This document shows positions 12,047 through 13,279 of a DNA stretch of 13,279 bases, one piece after another. The translations under genes were made by a program, and so were the position numbers. This DNA is from Acidimicrobiaceae bacterium. Its GTDB lineage: Bacteria > Actinomycetota > Acidimicrobiia > Acidimicrobiales > Salinilacustritrichaceae. The stretch's first letter is position 1; every line of letters starts with the position of its first letter. Location: assembly GCA_003476595.1 (NCBI GenBank), contig DMTU01000023.1:1-13279 (forward strand), in the 5' to 3' direction. The notes beneath the pieces were generated by a model. That model was not told the origin of the DNA, did not search any database, and saw only the letters and a list, made by a program, of their open reading frames with translations.

Positions 12047-13279
12047 TCAGCGCAGCTCGACGTCGTGATCGGCGGCACGTCGGCGCAGCGCCTTCGCCCG
12101 CCCGACCCGCTCGTCGGCCTCGGCGAGGCGCACGGCGCGCTCCCACAGGTCGTGGGCATCGGGTTGCAGCCCGACGGCGAGCTCGAGCTCGTCCAGCGCA
12201 GCCCCCACGGCGCCGTGGGCGGCCAGGATCTCGGCTCGCCGTGCGTGGACGGCGACGCAGCGCCGCACCAGCCGGTGCCGCGCTCGCAGCGCCCAGTCCT
12301 CGTAGGGCCAGGCGGGCAGCGGCTCGCCCTGCCAGGCGGCGAGTGCCTCCTCGGTGCAGGCGAGGGCCTGTTCGGCCGGGGCCCGCAGGGCCTGCTCGGC
12401 CAGCCGGTCGAAGCGGCGGGCGTCGACCTCCACGCCGGCGGCGAGCACCAGGCGATCCCCGGCCCGCTCCACCACGGGTCCGATCGCCGCCCGCAGGCGA
12501 GCGAGCACGTTGCGCAGCCGGGACCGAGACCGGGCCGGATCGACCTCGGGCCACAGGATCTCCAGCACCCGCTCGACCGGCACGGCTCGCTCCGTGGCGA
12601 CCAGCGCGAGCACCACGGCCGGTCGACCCAACGGCGGGACCAGCTGCTGCGCCCCCCGGTGCACCACGGTGGGACCGAGCACGCGCACGACGGCGGCGAC
12701 GGGCGTCGGTGCGGAGCGGGCCGGCGGGAGGAACCCGACCAGCTGCTCGGGCGCGCCCACCCCCAGCAGCGCCATGACGCGGTCACGCACGACCTCGACG
12801 GCCCGCGGGGTGAGCTGCAGCAGGGCGGCCACCTCCTCGACGTCGGCGCCCTCCGCGAGCGCGAGGGCAACCCGCAGATCGTCGACGGAGAGCACCGACG
12901 TCGACGGCACGGGGTCGGGCACCGGGATCCCGTGGTCTCGCTGCAGCCGGTGCACCTGATCGACGGCGCCGAGCAGGCCGACGCTCCTCGCGTCGGCGAC
13001 CAGCCGATCGGCGACGGTCGCCGCTGCAGCGTGGCGGCCCTCGTCCAGCAGACGTCGGAGGTGGTGCAGATCCGACCGCCACCGCAACGTCGGGTAGGGC
13101 TCGAGGAGGAGGCGCGCCTCGGCGAAGTGGGCGTCGTGCTCGCCCACCGGCGCGAGCATCCCCCGGCACCAGGCGACCTGACCGTGCTCGCGGGCCGAGC
13201 CGGCCCGAGCCGCCCAGCGCTCGAGGTCGCCGAGGACCGCCTCGGCGTCGTCGCGGCGTCCGGTGCGCACGTAGGCCTC
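12047..13279 (-). CDS. Large transcriptional regulator with TPR-like, LuxR-type HTH and SARP/BTAD regions (C-terminal part, cut by window edge)
   Basis: The frame is open from the right edge to TGA at 12047-12049 and encodes the last 410 residues; the true start is outside. The first part (EAYVRTGRRDDAEAVLGDLE and on) resembles helical repeats of MalT/LAL-type regulators. Codons near 12725-12892 encode a LuxR-like helix-turn-helix (AEGADVEEVAALLQLTPRAV then GVGAPEQLV). About 12416-12691 encodes a SARP-type winged helix (VRVLGPTVVHRG, ILWPEVDPARSRSRLRNVLA), and the rest is a bacterial transcriptional activator domain (AAWQGEPLPAWPYEDWALRA, LELAVGLQPDAHDLWERAV). Two DNA-binding modules in tandem are uncommon. 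An N-terminal ATPase domain of the LAL type is likely but unseen. Target genes are unknown. Confidence is high for SARP/BTAD and moderate for the LuxR motif. Confidence 0.82.
   Translation of the reverse strand, partial: EAYVRTGRRDDAEAVLGDLERWAARAGSAREHGQVAWCRGMLAPVGEHDAHFAEARLLLEPYPTLRWRSDLHHLRRLLDEGRHAAAATVADRLVADARSVGLLGAVDQVHRLQRDHGIPVPDPVPSTSVLSVDDLRVALALAEGADVEEVAALLQLTPRAVEVVRDRVMALLGVGAPEQLVGFLPPARSAPTPVAAVVRVLGPTVVHRGAQQLVPPLGRPAVVLALVATERAVPVERVLEILWPEVDPARSRSRLRNVLARLRAAIGPVVERAGDRLVLAAGVEVDARRFDRLAEQALRAPAEQALACTEEALAAWQGEPLPAWPYEDWALRARHRLVRRCVAVHARRAEILAAHGAVGAALDELELAVGLQPDAHDLWERAVRLAEADERVGRAKALRRRAADHDVELR

Noticed and set aside
12036..12047. ATCCC-TC-GGGAT as a terminator between the small membrane gene and the regulator
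   Set aside because: The stem is 5 bp and the loop only 2 nt, too tight and weak to call.

Overview
The window is high-GC DNA from an actinobacterial-type chromosome. The GlnR-like regulator beside two glutamine synthetases, the GTG starts, apparent leaderless starts and a SARP/LuxR-type regulator all fit Actinomycetota. A deep lineage such as Acidimicrobiia seems plausible to me, but that is inference from protein character and not from a marker gene. No rRNA, tRNA or CRISPR array was seen.

Layout. (1) 1-493: start of a cyclopropane-fatty-acid-synthase-family methyltransferase (minus), cut by the left edge, with its own promoter. (2) 574-3804: nitrogen assimilation block. A minus-strand pair glnA (GS type I, GlnA2-like) then glnR (atypical OmpR-family regulator) is divergent from glnII (GS type II). 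The 166 bp between the divergent starts hold 11-bp-phased GTTCAC-like repeats, a GC-rich palindrome and a -10 placed for a leaderless glnA transcript. (3) 3829-5118: UUCG hairpin, then a DUF389 membrane protein (minus). (4) 5260-6207: iron block of a small unknown protein translationally coupled to Bfd, then bacterioferritin, closed by a large palindromic hairpin. (5) 6276-8655: peroxide block ahpC-ahpF (minus) with a near-consensus OxyR operator and a strong hairpin between the two genes. (6) 8668-9773: intact IS481-family element with 24-bp inverted repeats and a 6-bp NCTAGN target duplication, inserted between ahpC and a CinA-like gene. (7) 9782-12033: CinA-like gene, PAS-GAF-GGDEF diguanylate cyclase and a small membrane protein. 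(8) 12047-13279: C-terminal part of a large regulator carrying LuxR-type and SARP-type DNA-binding regions.

How the parts work together. GlnA and GlnII both make glutamine from ammonium, and the neighbouring GlnR-like protein is the obvious candidate regulator of both through the shared intergenic repeats. Bfr stores iron and Bfd helps release it. AhpC/AhpF removes peroxides that would react with that iron, so blocks 4 and 5 form an iron/peroxide neighbourhood.

I do not see a wholly new multi-gene system. The most unusual points are the bacterioferritin with Asp in place of the ferroxidase His54, the IS whose stop codon comes from its target site and whose ribosome binding site lies in a hairpin, the insertion beside the Glu flap of GlnA, and the double DNA-binding regulator at the right edge.
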